This document shows, piece by piece, positions 15,557 to 23,326 of a stretch of 64,000 nucleotides of DNA. Positions within the stretch are counted from its first letter, which is position 1. Each line of letters starts with the position of its first letter. Where the stretch lies: positions 2,728,001-2,792,000 of the forward strand of contig OY762444.1 in assembly GCA_963665735.1 (NCBI GenBank). The letters are read 5' to 3'. Both the position numbers and the translations under genes were made by a program. The notes under the pieces were generated by a model, which was not told where the DNA came from, ran no database searches, and saw only the letters and a list, made by a program, of their open reading frames with translations. The stretch is from CATOSK01 sp963665735 (GTDB taxonomy: Bacteria; Chloroflexota; Dehalococcoidia; Lucifugimonadales; UBA3495).

Positions 15557-16435
15557 TTGCTAAAATCGCCTCGGCCCCTTGCCCGAATCCCCCATCTTTT
15601 CCGCAGAGGTATCGTCCTGAAAATTCTGCTGACCAACGACGACGGCATCCACTCCGACGGCCTTTGGGCCGCGGCCCTGGCCCTGGCCCAAGTCGGCGAA
15701 GTTTGCGTATCCGTACCGGACCGGGAGCAGAGCGGCGTCGGCGCGGCCTTAACCCTGACCCGCCCGGTGAAGGCCCAGCCGGTCCAACCCGCCGCTTACT
15801 GCCCGACGTTGGCCGACGCGCCCCATCCGGTCAGCGCGCACACCGTTGAAGGCACCCCCGGCGATAGTTGTGTGCTGGCCCTGGAGCAGTTGGTGGGCAA
15901 GGTTGACCTGGTGGTTTCCGGCATCAACCGGGGTTCCAACCTGGGTTGGGACATCATGGTTTCCGGCACCGTCGGCGCGGCCTTGCAGGGCTACGTCCGC
16001 GGCTACCCCTCCATCGCCATATCCGTCGGCTCGGTGCAAGACCCCCGGTTTGACTCCGCCGCCCGTTTCCTGGAACTGACCGCCGCCCGGCTGAAAGCTG
16101 CCCCGCCGGAGCAGCCCTTCTTTCTTAACGTCAACGTACCCAACGTAGCCCTGGAGCAGGTCAACGGGGTGCAGGTGACGAGGCTGGCCGGACGTTCCTA
16201 CGGCGAGTCGGTTCGGGCGGAGGGACTGGCCGGCCAGCGACGCTACTGGATTTCCCGCAGCCGCCCGGTGCTGGCCGGCAACGTCGAGGGGTCGGACAAC
16301 CGGGCGGTGCAGAACAACCGCATTTCCGTAACGCCCCTGCACCTGGACCTGACCCACGCCGAAGAAATCCCCGCCGTCGAGTCGCTGCTTTCCGGCCTGC
16401 CGGAGCAATTCTCGTCCAACTGTGCCGGGGAATGA
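15557..16435 (+). CDS. surE: 5'-nucleotidase / survival protein SurE
   Basis: Metal-dependent nucleotide phosphatase. The family signature LLTNDDG (residues 24-30), DREQSGVGAALTL and SGINRGSNLGWD with the metal-binding Asn are intact. The family normally begins M-K-I-L-L-T-N-D-D; here the equivalent position is CTG-AAA at 15617, preceded at six bases by AGAGGT. The only canonical in-frame start upstream is TTG 15557, which adds a 20-residue Arg/Pro-rich extension. Either the extension is real or translation starts at a non-canonical CTG. Confidence 0.9.
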   Translation: MLKSPRPLARIPHLFRRGIVLKILLTNDDGIHSDGLWAAALALAQVGEVCVSVPDREQSGVGAALTLTRPVKAQPVQPAAYCPTLADAPHPVSAHTVEGTPGDSCVLALEQLVGKVDLVVSGINRGSNLGWDIMVSGTVGAALQGYVRGYPSIAISVGSVQDPRFDSAARFLELTAARLKAAPPEQPFFLNVNVPNVALEQVNGVQVTRLAGRSYGESVRAEGLAGQRRYWISRSRPVLAGNVEGSDNRAVQNNRISVTPLHLDLTHAEEIPAVESLLSGLPEQFSSNCAGE

Positions 16436-16495
16436 GCGGTCAAATTGTGGTAATGTTTGCCGTAGAACACTGACAATCCGGGCATGAGGCAAGAA

Positions 16496-16741
16496 ATGAA
16501 AAGCTACATTTTCAGGGTAGTGGTTGAACCCGACGAAGAAGGCTGGCACGTCTATTGTCCGGTCTTGCTGAAACAAGGCGGGGCGACTTGGGGCGCAACC
16601 AAGGAAGAGGCCATGAAGAACATTCAGGAAGTCCTTCAGATGGTTATGGAAGACTTGGTAGAGTGTCAAGACCCCTTGCCCAAAGGCCCAGCCGAAGAAA
16701 TGTACGTCTGCGCGGAGCCGTGGGTTGCGGTAACAGTCTGA
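16496..16741 (+). CDS. HicB-family antitoxin
   Basis: An 81-residue HicB-like protein with the partial RNase H fold pattern YIFRVVVEPDEEGWHVYCPVLLKQGGATWG and a helical end, no separate DNA-binding domain. ATG 16496 has GAGG six bases upstream; an ATG at 16484 is less likely. The cognate HicA starts one base after the stop. The order is antitoxin first, unlike classical hicAB. A close paralogue is at 17005. Confidence 0.8.
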   Translation: MKSYIFRVVVEPDEEGWHVYCPVLLKQGGATWGATKEEAMKNIQEVLQMVMEDLVECQDPLPKGPAEEMYVCAEPWVAVTV

Positions 16742-16742
16742 A

Positions 16743-16994
16743 ATGACAATTGATTGGAGCAGGTTAAGGAGCTTAACCGCGCGTGAACTCATCGCCGCCC
16801 TTCATCGCGACGGTTTCCTTCTGCGACGACAAACGGGCAGCCATCAACATTACCGCCATGCCGATGGGAGAAGGGTTTCCCTGCCCTTCCATCACCCTGG
16901 AGATACCTTCAAGCTCAGGACTCTTAGGAGCATCATCCAATACGAAGCCCGATGGAACCGCCAAGACTTAATTCGGTTGGGCTTGCTGCGATGA
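16743..16994 (+). CDS. HicA-family mRNA interferase toxin
   Basis: An 83-residue HicA (YcfA-type) toxin: double-stranded-RNA-binding-like fold with the catalytic histidine His34 in RQTGSHQHYRH, then a PFHHPGD strand and IIQYEARWNRQDLIRLG. It would cleave mRNA unless bound by HicB. Its ATG lies one base after the hicB stop (TGAAATG), so the pair is coupled. Confidence 0.85.
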   Translation: MTIDWSRLRSLTARELIAALHRDGFLLRRQTGSHQHYRHADGRRVSLPFHHPGDTFKLRTLRSIIQYEARWNRQDLIRLGLLR

Positions 16995-17004
16995 GAGGCG
17001 ATAA

Positions 17005-17250
17005 ATGAAAACCTACATTTTCAGGGTGGTGGTTGAACCCGACGAAGACCGCTGGGTAGCTTACTGCCCGATACTGCTGAAACAAGGCGGGGCCACCTGG
17101 GGTTATACCGAGGAAGAGGCATTGAGGCACATCCGGGAAGTAGTTGAGATGGTATTGGTAGAATTGAAAGAAGACAACCTGCCCATTCCCGAAGGCCCCA
17201 CGGAAGAAATGTACGTCTGCGCGGAGCCGTGGGTTGCGGTGACTGTCTGA
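17005..17250 (+). CDS. Second HicB-family antitoxin, toxin partner lost
   Basis: 81 residues closely similar to the HicB at 16496 (shared YIFRVVVEPDE, LLKQGGATWG and EEMYVCAEPWVAVTV). GAGG lies before the ATG. After the stop the TGAAATGAC junction of the first copy is repeated, but only about four hicA codons can be recognised. This is the product of a hicBA duplication followed by loss of the second hicA. Confidence 0.8.
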   Translation: MKTYIFRVVVEPDEDRWVAYCPILLKQGGATWGYTEEEALRHIREVVEMVLVELKEDNLPIPEGPTEEMYVCAEPWVAVTV

Positions 17251-17251
17251 A

Positions 17252-17290
17252 ATGACGATTGTTGCGGCCGTTAGAAGATACTCGCTATGA
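17252..17290 (+). pseudogene. Vestige of a second hicA start
   Basis: ATG 17252 sits exactly where hicA starts after the first hicB and shares its first three codons (M-T-I), then runs 12 codons to a TGA that overlaps the ATG of the RipA-like gene (ATGA). It may now serve only to couple translation of the downstream gene. Confidence 0.45.
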
Positions 17291-17778
17291 GACCCGAAGA
17301 ATACGGCGAAAAATTCTCCGACCATTTCCTTGAACAGTATAAGCTGTACGTGGAAATGGCCGACCGGATAAGCCAGCGCCGGGAACAATCCAATCGGTTC
17401 TACGTCGCCCTGCTAACGTCCCTGGCGGCTCTGCTGGTAATCCTGGCCAGGTTCGGGCTGGACACCGAAAACGATGCCGGCGGCTTCTTGAAGGCGGTGA
17501 TTCTGGCCATCGGGGCACTAGGTTCCGTCTTGGCGATTATCTGGTTCGTCAACATCAAGTCCTACCGCCAACTGAACACCGCCAAGTTCCAAATCATCAA
17601 CCGGATGGAAAAGCAATTGCCCTTCGCCGGCTATTCCGATGAATGGGAATTGCTGCGCCCCAAATCAGGCCCATCTCGGTATTTCCAACTTACCCGCGTT
17701 GAGCAGTTTGTCCCGCTGGCGGTTTTTGCCCTCTTTGCGGTAATAACCGCTTACTCGGCCTTCCTTTTGTTCAGCTAA
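17287..17778 (+). CDS. RipA-family membrane protein
   Basis: 163 residues with four likely membrane segments (about 38-55, 68-86, then 142-162) and family-like motifs: LEQYKLYVEMADRISQRRE, FYVALLTSLAALL, NIKSYRQLNTAKFQIINRME, LPFAGYSDEWELL. This resembles the RipA family of oligomeric cytoplasmic-membrane proteins, named from Francisella, whose molecular function is not established. It directly follows the orphan hicB and may be coupled to it by the 12-codon remnant. Confidence 0.65.
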   Translation: MRPEEYGEKFSDHFLEQYKLYVEMADRISQRREQSNRFYVALLTSLAALLVILARFGLDTENDAGGFLKAVILAIGALGSVLAIIWFVNIKSYRQLNTAKFQIINRMEKQLPFAGYSDEWELLRPKSGPSRYFQLTRVEQFVPLAVFALFAVITAYSAFLLFS

Positions 17779-17912
17779 CTGCCCGTCGTTACCCCCGCAT
17801 CCCCGGATTCCCGCCCGCGCCGGAAATGCTGTCAACCGTCGCTACCGCCGCCCCCTTTTCTGTGGCATAATCAGCCCACTTTCCCATACTCCGTCAGGGG
17901 GGCTTTTGGCTT

Positions 17913-19094
17913 ATGGTCAACCTTAACCGCGCCGCCGCCATCGTGGGCATCCACGAGCACGTCACCCGCTACGCTCCCGACAAGAGCGAACTGCAAATCC
18001 AGGGCGAAAGCGTCATCAAGGCCCTGGAAGACGCCGGCCTGACCAAGAACGACGTTGAGGGCCTGTTCACCGCCTCCAGCAGCATTCGCAACAGCGGCAT
18101 GAACCTGGCCGACTACCTGAATATGTACCCCAAGTACGTGGACAACACCACCGTCGGCGGCGGTTCCTTCGAGTTCCACCTTTCCCACGCCCTGACCGCC
18201 ATCGCCGCCGGCCGGATTAACTGCGCCGTCATCACGTACAGCAGCCTGGCCCGCTCCGGCGGGGTTTCCGTCGGCACCGGCGGCGTCGCCCGATTCGGCC
18301 ACCCCCGGCTGGACCCGTCGCCGGACAGCTTTGAAGAGCTTTACGGGCTGACCACCGTGGGCCTCTATGCCATGATTGCCCAACGCCATATGCACCTCTA
18401 TGGCACCACCTCCGAGCAGTTGGCCGAAGTGTCCGTCGCCGTCCGGCATCACGCCTCCATGAACCCGGAGGCCCTTTTCCGCACTCCCATAACCGTCGGC
18501 GACGTGGTGAACGCCCGCATGATTTCCTCGCCGCTGCACCTGCTGGACTGCTGCGTCATCACCGACGGCGGCGGCGCGGTGGTGGTGGCATCGCCGGAAG
18601 TGGCCCGCAACTGCCGCCAGCATCCCGTCTGGGTGCTGGGAACCGGCGAAGCCCTGGCCCACCAGGGGGCCGGCCAGCGCGACCTCATCTACATCGCCGC
18701 CCACCAGAGCGCGCCCCGCGCCTTTGAGATGGCCGGTGTCACCCATGCCGACATTGATATGGCGATGGTTTACGACTCTTTCACCATCACCGTCGTTGAA
18801 ACCTTGGAAGACCTGGGTTTCTGCAAGAAAGGCGAAGGCGGCGATTTCGTTTCCGGCGGGCGGCTGAAAGTCGGCGGCGAGCTGCCCATCAACACCGACG
18901 GCGGCGGCCTGTCCTCCAACCATCCGGGTATGCGGGGAATCTTCCTCTTGCTGGAAGCCACCCGCCAACTGCGCCACCAGTTTGACGGCGCTCCCCGCCA
19001 GGTTGCCAACTGCCAAATCGCCCTGTGCCACGGCACCGGCGGCGCCCTGGGTTCCCGCCACAGCGGCGGCACCGTAATCCTTGGGAGGGACTAG
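17913..19094 (+). CDS. Thiolase-like (SCP-2 type) protein
   Basis: 393 residues of thiolase fold, in the group that works with a DUF35 zinc-ribbon/OB partner in acyl-CoA cleavage or aldol/thiolytic steps. SNHPGMRG corresponds to the GHP histidine motif and CHGTGGALG near the end to the C-terminal catalytic Cys region. The usual N-terminal nucleophile CSSG is absent; the equivalent region reads VGGGSFEFHLSHA. Substrate is unknown. The DUF35 gene starts two bases after its stop. Confidence 0.88.
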   Translation: MVNLNRAAAIVGIHEHVTRYAPDKSELQIQGESVIKALEDAGLTKNDVEGLFTASSSIRNSGMNLADYLNMYPKYVDNTTVGGGSFEFHLSHALTAIAAGRINCAVITYSSLARSGGVSVGTGGVARFGHPRLDPSPDSFEELYGLTTVGLYAMIAQRHMHLYGTTSEQLAEVSVAVRHHASMNPEALFRTPITVGDVVNARMISSPLHLLDCCVITDGGGAVVVASPEVARNCRQHPVWVLGTGEALAHQGAGQRDLIYIAAHQSAPRAFEMAGVTHADIDMAMVYDSFTITVVETLEDLGFCKKGEGGDFVSGGRLKVGGELPINTDGGGLSSNHPGMRGIFLLLEATRQLRHQFDGAPRQVANCQIALCHGTGGALGSRHSGGTVILGRD

Positions 19095-19096
19095 CC

Positions 19097-19510
19097 ATGC
19101 CTGAATGGAACAAGCCGTTGCCCAGCATCGTCGGCGAAACCAAGCCCTACTGGGACTCGTGCCGCCGGGGAGAGTTGATAATCCAGCGCTGCGACGCTTG
19201 CGGTGAATACCAGTTCTATCCGCGGGGAATCTGCGCCAACTGCTGGTCTAACGACATCAAGTGGGTCAAGGCCAGCGGCCGGGGGACGGTGTGGACTTAT
19301 ACCGTCACCTACCAGAACCGCACGCCGGGTTTCGCCCAGGACGTTCCCTACGTGCTGGCCCTGGTGGAACTGGAGGAAGGGGTGCGGATGTTCACCAACA
19401 TCGTCGAGTGCAACCCGCGGGAAGTAACCATCGGTATGCCGGTGGAAGTGACCTTCGTCCCCGCCACCAACCAGATAATCATCCCCTACTTCAAGCCGGC
19501 GGCGGCATAA
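19097..19510 (+). CDS. DUF35 zinc-ribbon and OB-fold protein, thiolase partner
   Basis: 137 residues. N-terminal rubredoxin-like zinc ribbon with Cys32, Cys35, Cys46 and Cys49 (CDACG..CANCW), then an OB fold (GTVWTYTVTYQNRTPGF..VPYVLALVELEEG). In characterised systems this partner binds the acyl-CoA and completes the thiolase or aldolase active site. GGGAGGGA within the end of the thiolase gene serves as Shine-Dalgarno. Confidence 0.9.
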   Translation: MPEWNKPLPSIVGETKPYWDSCRRGELIIQRCDACGEYQFYPRGICANCWSNDIKWVKASGRGTVWTYTVTYQNRTPGFAQDVPYVLALVELEEGVRMFTNIVECNPREVTIGMPVEVTFVPATNQIIIPYFKPAAA

Positions 19511-19541
19511 CCGCCAAAAACCTACCGAGAGGACGCGCCTA

Positions 19542-20261
19542 ATGGACGCACCGGACGCTGACGACGAACAGCCCCGCCGGGCGATGGTGGTCGTCGCCCA
19601 CGCCGACGACGCCGAATGGGTATGCTCCGGCACCGTCGCCAAGTGGTGCGCCGAGGGCTGGCAGGTGGTTTACGTCCTTTGCACCGACGGGAGCAAGGGC
19701 AGCGACGACCCGGCAATGACCGGCCCCGAACTGGTCAAGCTGCGTCGGGAAGAGCAACTGGCCGCCGGGCGGGTGCTGGGCCTGCATGACGTGGTGTTCC
19801 TCGACCACGAAGACGCCATGCTGCAACCCACCCTGGAACTGCGCCGCGACATCGTGCGGCAGATTCGCCGTTGGCGGCCCGATATTGTCATCGCAATGGG
19901 GCCGGCCCGCCAGTTGAGCGGAGAGGGCTACCTGGGACACCCGGACCATCTGGCCGCCGGCGAGGCCACTCTGTCGGCAGTCTATCCCGCCGCGCGGGAC
20001 CGCCTTACTTTCCCGGAACTGCTGGCCGAGGGGCTGGAACCGCACAAGGTCAGCGAAGTCTGGATAATGGAACCGGACAACGCCGACCAGTACGTTGACG
20101 TTGCCGACTACGTTGATACCGCCGTAGCCGCCCTGAAAGAACACCGCAGCCAAGTATCCCCCGAAGACGCCGAAAAATACCTCCGCAACTGGCGCCGCCG
20201 CACCGGGCAGGAGGTAGGCATGGAATACGCCGAATCGTTCAAGCGTTTCCGGTTGGGGTGA
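19542..20261 (+). CDS. PIG-L-family deacetylase
   Basis: 239 residues with the zinc motif AHADDAEW (19-26; consensus AHPDDxE) and the downstream GHPDHLAAG histidine. Members remove N-acetyl groups from sugar conjugates such as GlcNAc-inositol or bacillithiol precursors. Located 31 bases after the DUF35 gene with GAGAGGA ahead of the ATG, so it may be in the same transcript. Substrate cannot be inferred. Confidence 0.9.
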   Translation: MDAPDADDEQPRRAMVVVAHADDAEWVCSGTVAKWCAEGWQVVYVLCTDGSKGSDDPAMTGPELVKLRREEQLAAGRVLGLHDVVFLDHEDAMLQPTLELRRDIVRQIRRWRPDIVIAMGPARQLSGEGYLGHPDHLAAGEATLSAVYPAARDRLTFPELLAEGLEPHKVSEVWIMEPDNADQYVDVADYVDTAVAALKEHRSQVSPEDAEKYLRNWRRRTGQEVGMEYAESFKRFRLG

Positions 20262-20277
20262 AATCGAAGGGGATTGT

Positions 20278-20571
20278 ATGCCCATGCAAAACCCTCCGCA
20301 CCCCGGTGAAATAATCCAGTACGAATGTCTGGAACCCCTGGGGCTGTCCATAACCACGGCCGCTCAGGGCCTCGGCGTCACTCGCCAAACGCTTTCCAAT
20401 TTGGTCAATGCAAAGACGGGGGTTTCGGTAGAAATGGCTATCCGCCTTTCCAAAGCCTTCGGCTCATCCCCTGAAACCTGGCTGCAAATGCAGATGGCTT
20501 ACGATATTTGGCGGGCCCGGGAAGAAGCCGACGAAATCCAAGTTGAGCGGTTTCAACCGACGCTGCATTGA
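20278..20571 (+). CDS. HigA-family antitoxin, no HigB partner
   Basis: 97-residue XRE-type helix-turn-helix protein with the HigA signature HPGEIIQYECLEPLGLS and QTLSNLVNAKTGVS, ending in the ETWLQMQMAYDIW helix typical of HigA. HigB normally lies directly upstream; here a PIG-L gene ends 16 bases before. It is followed by a HicB-like gene, giving two antitoxin-type genes side by side without a toxin. Confidence 0.85.
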   Translation: MPMQNPPHPGEIIQYECLEPLGLSITTAAQGLGVTRQTLSNLVNAKTGVSVEMAIRLSKAFGSSPETWLQMQMAYDIWRAREEADEIQVERFQPTLH

Positions 20572-20582
20572 AGGCCAGCATT

Positions 20583-20816
20583 ATGGAATACAAGGGGTAC
20601 CGGGCCACCGTTAATTTTGACCAAGATGACGGTGTTTTCCACTCGGACATGGCTGGCATCCGTGACATAATTTTCTGCGAGGCGCCATCGGTTAGCCAGT
20701 TAGAGGAAGAATTTCGGTTTTCCATAGACGACTACCTGGCCATGTGCGCCGAAAAGGGCCAACCGCCGGACAAGCCTGACTCAGGAAAAGCGCCCCGGCC
20801 CCGTCAAAAACCGTAG
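20583..20816 (+). CDS. HicB-family antitoxin-like protein
   Basis: 77 residues from ATG 20583: YKGYRATVNFDQDDGVFHSDMAGIRDIIFCEAPSV and a short FRFSIDDYLAMC helix, matching HicB proteins that lack a long C-terminal DNA-binding part. It starts 11 bases after higA with GAAGG upstream. No HicA is found next to it. Confidence 0.75.
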   Translation: MEYKGYRATVNFDQDDGVFHSDMAGIRDIIFCEAPSVSQLEEEFRFSIDDYLAMCAEKGQPPDKPDSGKAPRPRQKP

Positions 20817-20824
20817 AGCGTCCC

Positions 20825-21295
20825 CTAGCCCCTCCGGCGGTTGCCCCGGCCCCGGTTGCGCCGCCGCGCCCGGCGGGGCGTCCTTCTTGGGCCGGGCGTC
20901 ACGTCGGGACTCTTGCCGCTGGAGTCAATCGCTTCCCAACCCTCCGCGGCGGCATCCTGGACGCTCTCCATTAAATCCCTGGCCGCCCGTATCATCCGCC
21001 GGTCCCTTACCCACAACGCTTGCGTCACCACCGTCAGGGCCACCCCCGGAACCAGCAGCGTAACGGTGAAGTTGTTCAACGACCGTTCCAGCCATAGCTG
21101 TTGATAGCCGATGAGGTACGTTCCCACGATGAGCATGGCCCAGGCCACCGCGCCCGAAACCAGGCCGTTGTGCCACGGGCTGCGGATTATCAGCACCGGC
21201 CAGACCGGCCAGAACACGATTACCGGGTATAGAAACCAATACTGGTAATACCAGGGTTTCAGCTCCTCCCGCGGCGCCGGCCGCTCCTTCGCCAT
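20825..21295 (-). CDS. Membrane protein with basic C-terminal tail
   Basis: 156 residues from ATG 21295, chosen for GGGAGGGA five bases upstream. Aromatic-rich membrane segments (WYYQYWFLYPVIVFWPVWPV; 45-65; 78-95) are followed by a soluble helix and a tail rich in Arg and Gly (RRARRRNRGRGNRRRG). The tail would sit on the cytoplasmic side and could contact nucleic acid or lipid head groups. No family is recognised. Confidence 0.55.
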   Translation of the reverse strand: MAKERPAPREELKPWYYQYWFLYPVIVFWPVWPVLIIRSPWHNGLVSGAVAWAMLIVGTYLIGYQQLWLERSLNNFTVTLLVPGVALTVVTQALWVRDRRMIRAARDLMESVQDAAAEGWEAIDSSGKSPDVTPGPRRTPRRARRRNRGRGNRRRG

Positions 21296-21642
21296 TGGTT
21301 CCCTCCCGTCCGCCAAGGCCTTACCATAATCGTTAGCCGTCGGCCCGGACTCCCGGCCTTCCCTTTGCCGGGCCGCATCCTTTTACCCGGCGGGCCTTTC
21401 CTGACCCGAAAATGTCCCTAGCTGGACGAAATACGGGCCAATTTTATCCCATCGCCGCCGGTATCGCTGTTTCGGAACCATCCGGGCAATGCCGGGGGCC
21501 GGGCCGATTTTTCCCGGCCCCCGGTCAATTTCTCCGATTCGTCAACGCCGCAAGCATAAATCGGCATTGCCCGGCGGTTGCATCCCCGCCTTGCGGCAAT
21601 GTTATCCTTGCCCGGCAAAAATTTCCTGCGGGGTCAAGGCCA
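21296..21642. other. dnaA upstream region
   Basis: No gene is seen. The main feature is a 12-base perfect inverted repeat at 21492-21524, given separately. Weak 6/9 matches to the DnaA box TTATCCACA (TTATCCCAT near 21440, TTATCCTTG near 21603) are not enough to claim an origin. An open frame in phase with dnaA through this region is not family-like. Confidence 0.4.
21492..21524. promoter_or_regulatory. Strong GC hairpin in the dnaA leader
   Basis: CCGGGGGCCGGG (21492-21503) and CCCGGCCCCCGG (21513-21524) form a perfect 12-base stem with a 9-base loop CCGATTTTT, 118 bases before the dnaA ATG. It may terminate or attenuate transcription into dnaA or block read-through. Confidence 0.6.
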
Positions 21643-23025
21643 ATGCAAGAGCGATCGGCCCGGGAGTTGTGGCGCGCCGTCCTGGGCAAGCTGCAACTCC
21701 AGATGCCTCAAACAACTTTCGACCAGTTCCTGAGGGAGAGCCGGGCCGTGGTCCTCGACGATTCCGCCTTGGTGGTGGAAGTCCCCACGTCCTTCGCCGT
21801 GGCCTGGCTGGAACGGCGGATGTACCGCGATATTCGGCTGACCCTGGAACAGTTTACCAGCCAGCCGGTTGACCTTCACTTCCGGGTATCCGGCGCCGAT
21901 TCTCCCAACGGAACGCCGTCCATTATGCCCGACGATGATTTTGCCACGGAACTGTCCGGCCCCGCAGACCTGCCGCCGTCAGTCGCCGCCGGTTCCAAGC
22001 ACGCCAACGGAGCGGCCTTCAACCCCAAGTACACCTTCGATTCCTTCGTCGTCGGCCCATCCAACCAGATGGCCTGCAACGCGGCCCGGGCGGTGGCCGA
22101 CGCCCCCGGCCAGGGGTACAACCCCCTGTTCCTGTACTCCGGCGTCGGGTTGGGCAAGACCCACCTGCTCCACGCCATCGGACACGACTGCCTGCAACGG
22201 GGCCAGTCGGTGCAATACGTGACCTCCGAGCAGTTCACCAACGAGTTCATTTCCGCCATCCGCGCCCAGACCACCGAGGAATTTCGCAACCGCTACCGCA
22301 GCGTCCAGGTATTGCTAATGGACGACGTGCAGTTTATGAGCGGCAAGGAGCAGACCAAGGAGAGCTTTTTCCACACCTTCAACGACCTGCACAATTCGGG
22401 CCGTCAGGTGGTGATTACCTCCGACCGGCCCCCCAACGCCCTCGCCCTGCTGGAAGACCGCCTGCGCTCCAGGTTCGAGTGGGGCCTCATCGCCGACATC
22501 CAACCCCCCAACCTGGAAACCCGCATGGCCATCCTGTCCGCCAAGGCCGAGGAAATCCGTGTATCGCTGGATGAAAGCATCCTGGAACTCATCGCCAAGC
22601 GGGTGCAGCGCAACGTCCGCGAACTGGAAGGCGTCCTCAATCGCCTGGAAGCCTATTCCCAGATGATGAACCAGCCCATCACACTGCAAATGGCTTCCGC
22701 CGTGCTGGACGACCTGGTTGCCGGCACCGCCCGCCACGCCATTGACCCCCAGCGAATCATCGAGCAGGTGGCCGCCCAATTCAAGGTCTCCAACGACGAA
22801 CTGTTGGGCCGCCGCCGCACCAAGCAAGTCGCCCAGGCCCGCCAGGTAGCCATGTACCTGCTGATGTACGAACTTGAAATGTCTCCGACGCAGGTGGGCC
22901 GTCTGCTAGGTGGACGCGACCACGCAACGGTCATTCACGGAGCTGGCAAGATTAACGGCGAAATCAACGAAGACCACCAACTCCGCCAGTCCGTCCTCAC
23001 CGTCAAGGAAGCCATCTTCACCTGA
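21643..23025 (+). CDS. dnaA: Chromosomal replication initiator protein
   Basis: 460 residues from ATG 21643. Domain I (1-80) begins ARELWRAVLGKLQLQMPQTTFDQFL; AAA+ domain with Walker A GVGLGKTH (167-174) and Walker B LLMDDVQF (224-231); C-terminal DNA-binding domain with the signature LLGGRDHATVIHGAGKI. It binds DnaA boxes and melts the origin. An in-frame ORF extension to 21412 is not conserved and crosses the leader hairpin, so 21643 is preferred. obg follows 300 bases downstream; dnaN is not adjacent. Confidence 0.97.
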   Translation: MQERSARELWRAVLGKLQLQMPQTTFDQFLRESRAVVLDDSALVVEVPTSFAVAWLERRMYRDIRLTLEQFTSQPVDLHFRVSGADSPNGTPSIMPDDDFATELSGPADLPPSVAAGSKHANGAAFNPKYTFDSFVVGPSNQMACNAARAVADAPGQGYNPLFLYSGVGLGKTHLLHAIGHDCLQRGQSVQYVTSEQFTNEFISAIRAQTTEEFRNRYRSVQVLLMDDVQFMSGKEQTKESFFHTFNDLHNSGRQVVITSDRPPNALALLEDRLRSRFEWGLIADIQPPNLETRMAILSAKAEEIRVSLDESILELIAKRVQRNVRELEGVLNRLEAYSQMMNQPITLQMASAVLDDLVAGTARHAIDPQRIIEQVAAQFKVSNDELLGRRRTKQVAQARQVAMYLLMYELEMSPTQVGRLLGGRDHATVIHGAGKINGEINEDHQLRQSVLTVKEAIFT

Positions 23026-23326
23026 CCCCCGATTTCGTTGATAACCCCCGGTTTTCCGTTGATAACTTCCCAACCCGGTTGAAAACTATGTAAACTCCGG
23101 TGGAAAATCCAGCCGCCGGTGTGAACTACTGCCATGCCCATCTGTCTTGACTCATTCCATCCTGCAGACGCCCACTCCCTTTTCAACCCACGAACAACAC
23201 ATATCAAAGATAACGCCGTCAGTTGTCCGTGTTAAAATAACATCACTCAACCAGTAGTCCAGCATCGTCACGAAGGCTTATCCTCGTTGTCCACCCAATC
23301 ATTACCACCGTTAAATTCATGTCCAG
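23026..23326. other. dnaA-obg intergenic region, weak origin candidate
   Basis: 301 bases, more A+T-rich than the flanking genes. GTTGATAAC occurs twice (near 23038 and 23058); its complement GTTATCAAC matches the DnaA box TTATCCACA in 7 of its 9 relevant positions. TTGTCCACC near 23288 is another 7/9 match. No convincing cluster or AT-rich unwinding tract is seen. The region should also hold the obg promoter; none matches consensus well. Confidence 0.3.

Noticed and set aside
23026..23326. Replication origin next to dnaA
   Set aside because: Only scattered 7/9 DnaA-box matches and no AT-rich unwinding tract; kept as a low-confidence note only. A GC-skew plot and box scan of the genome would decide.
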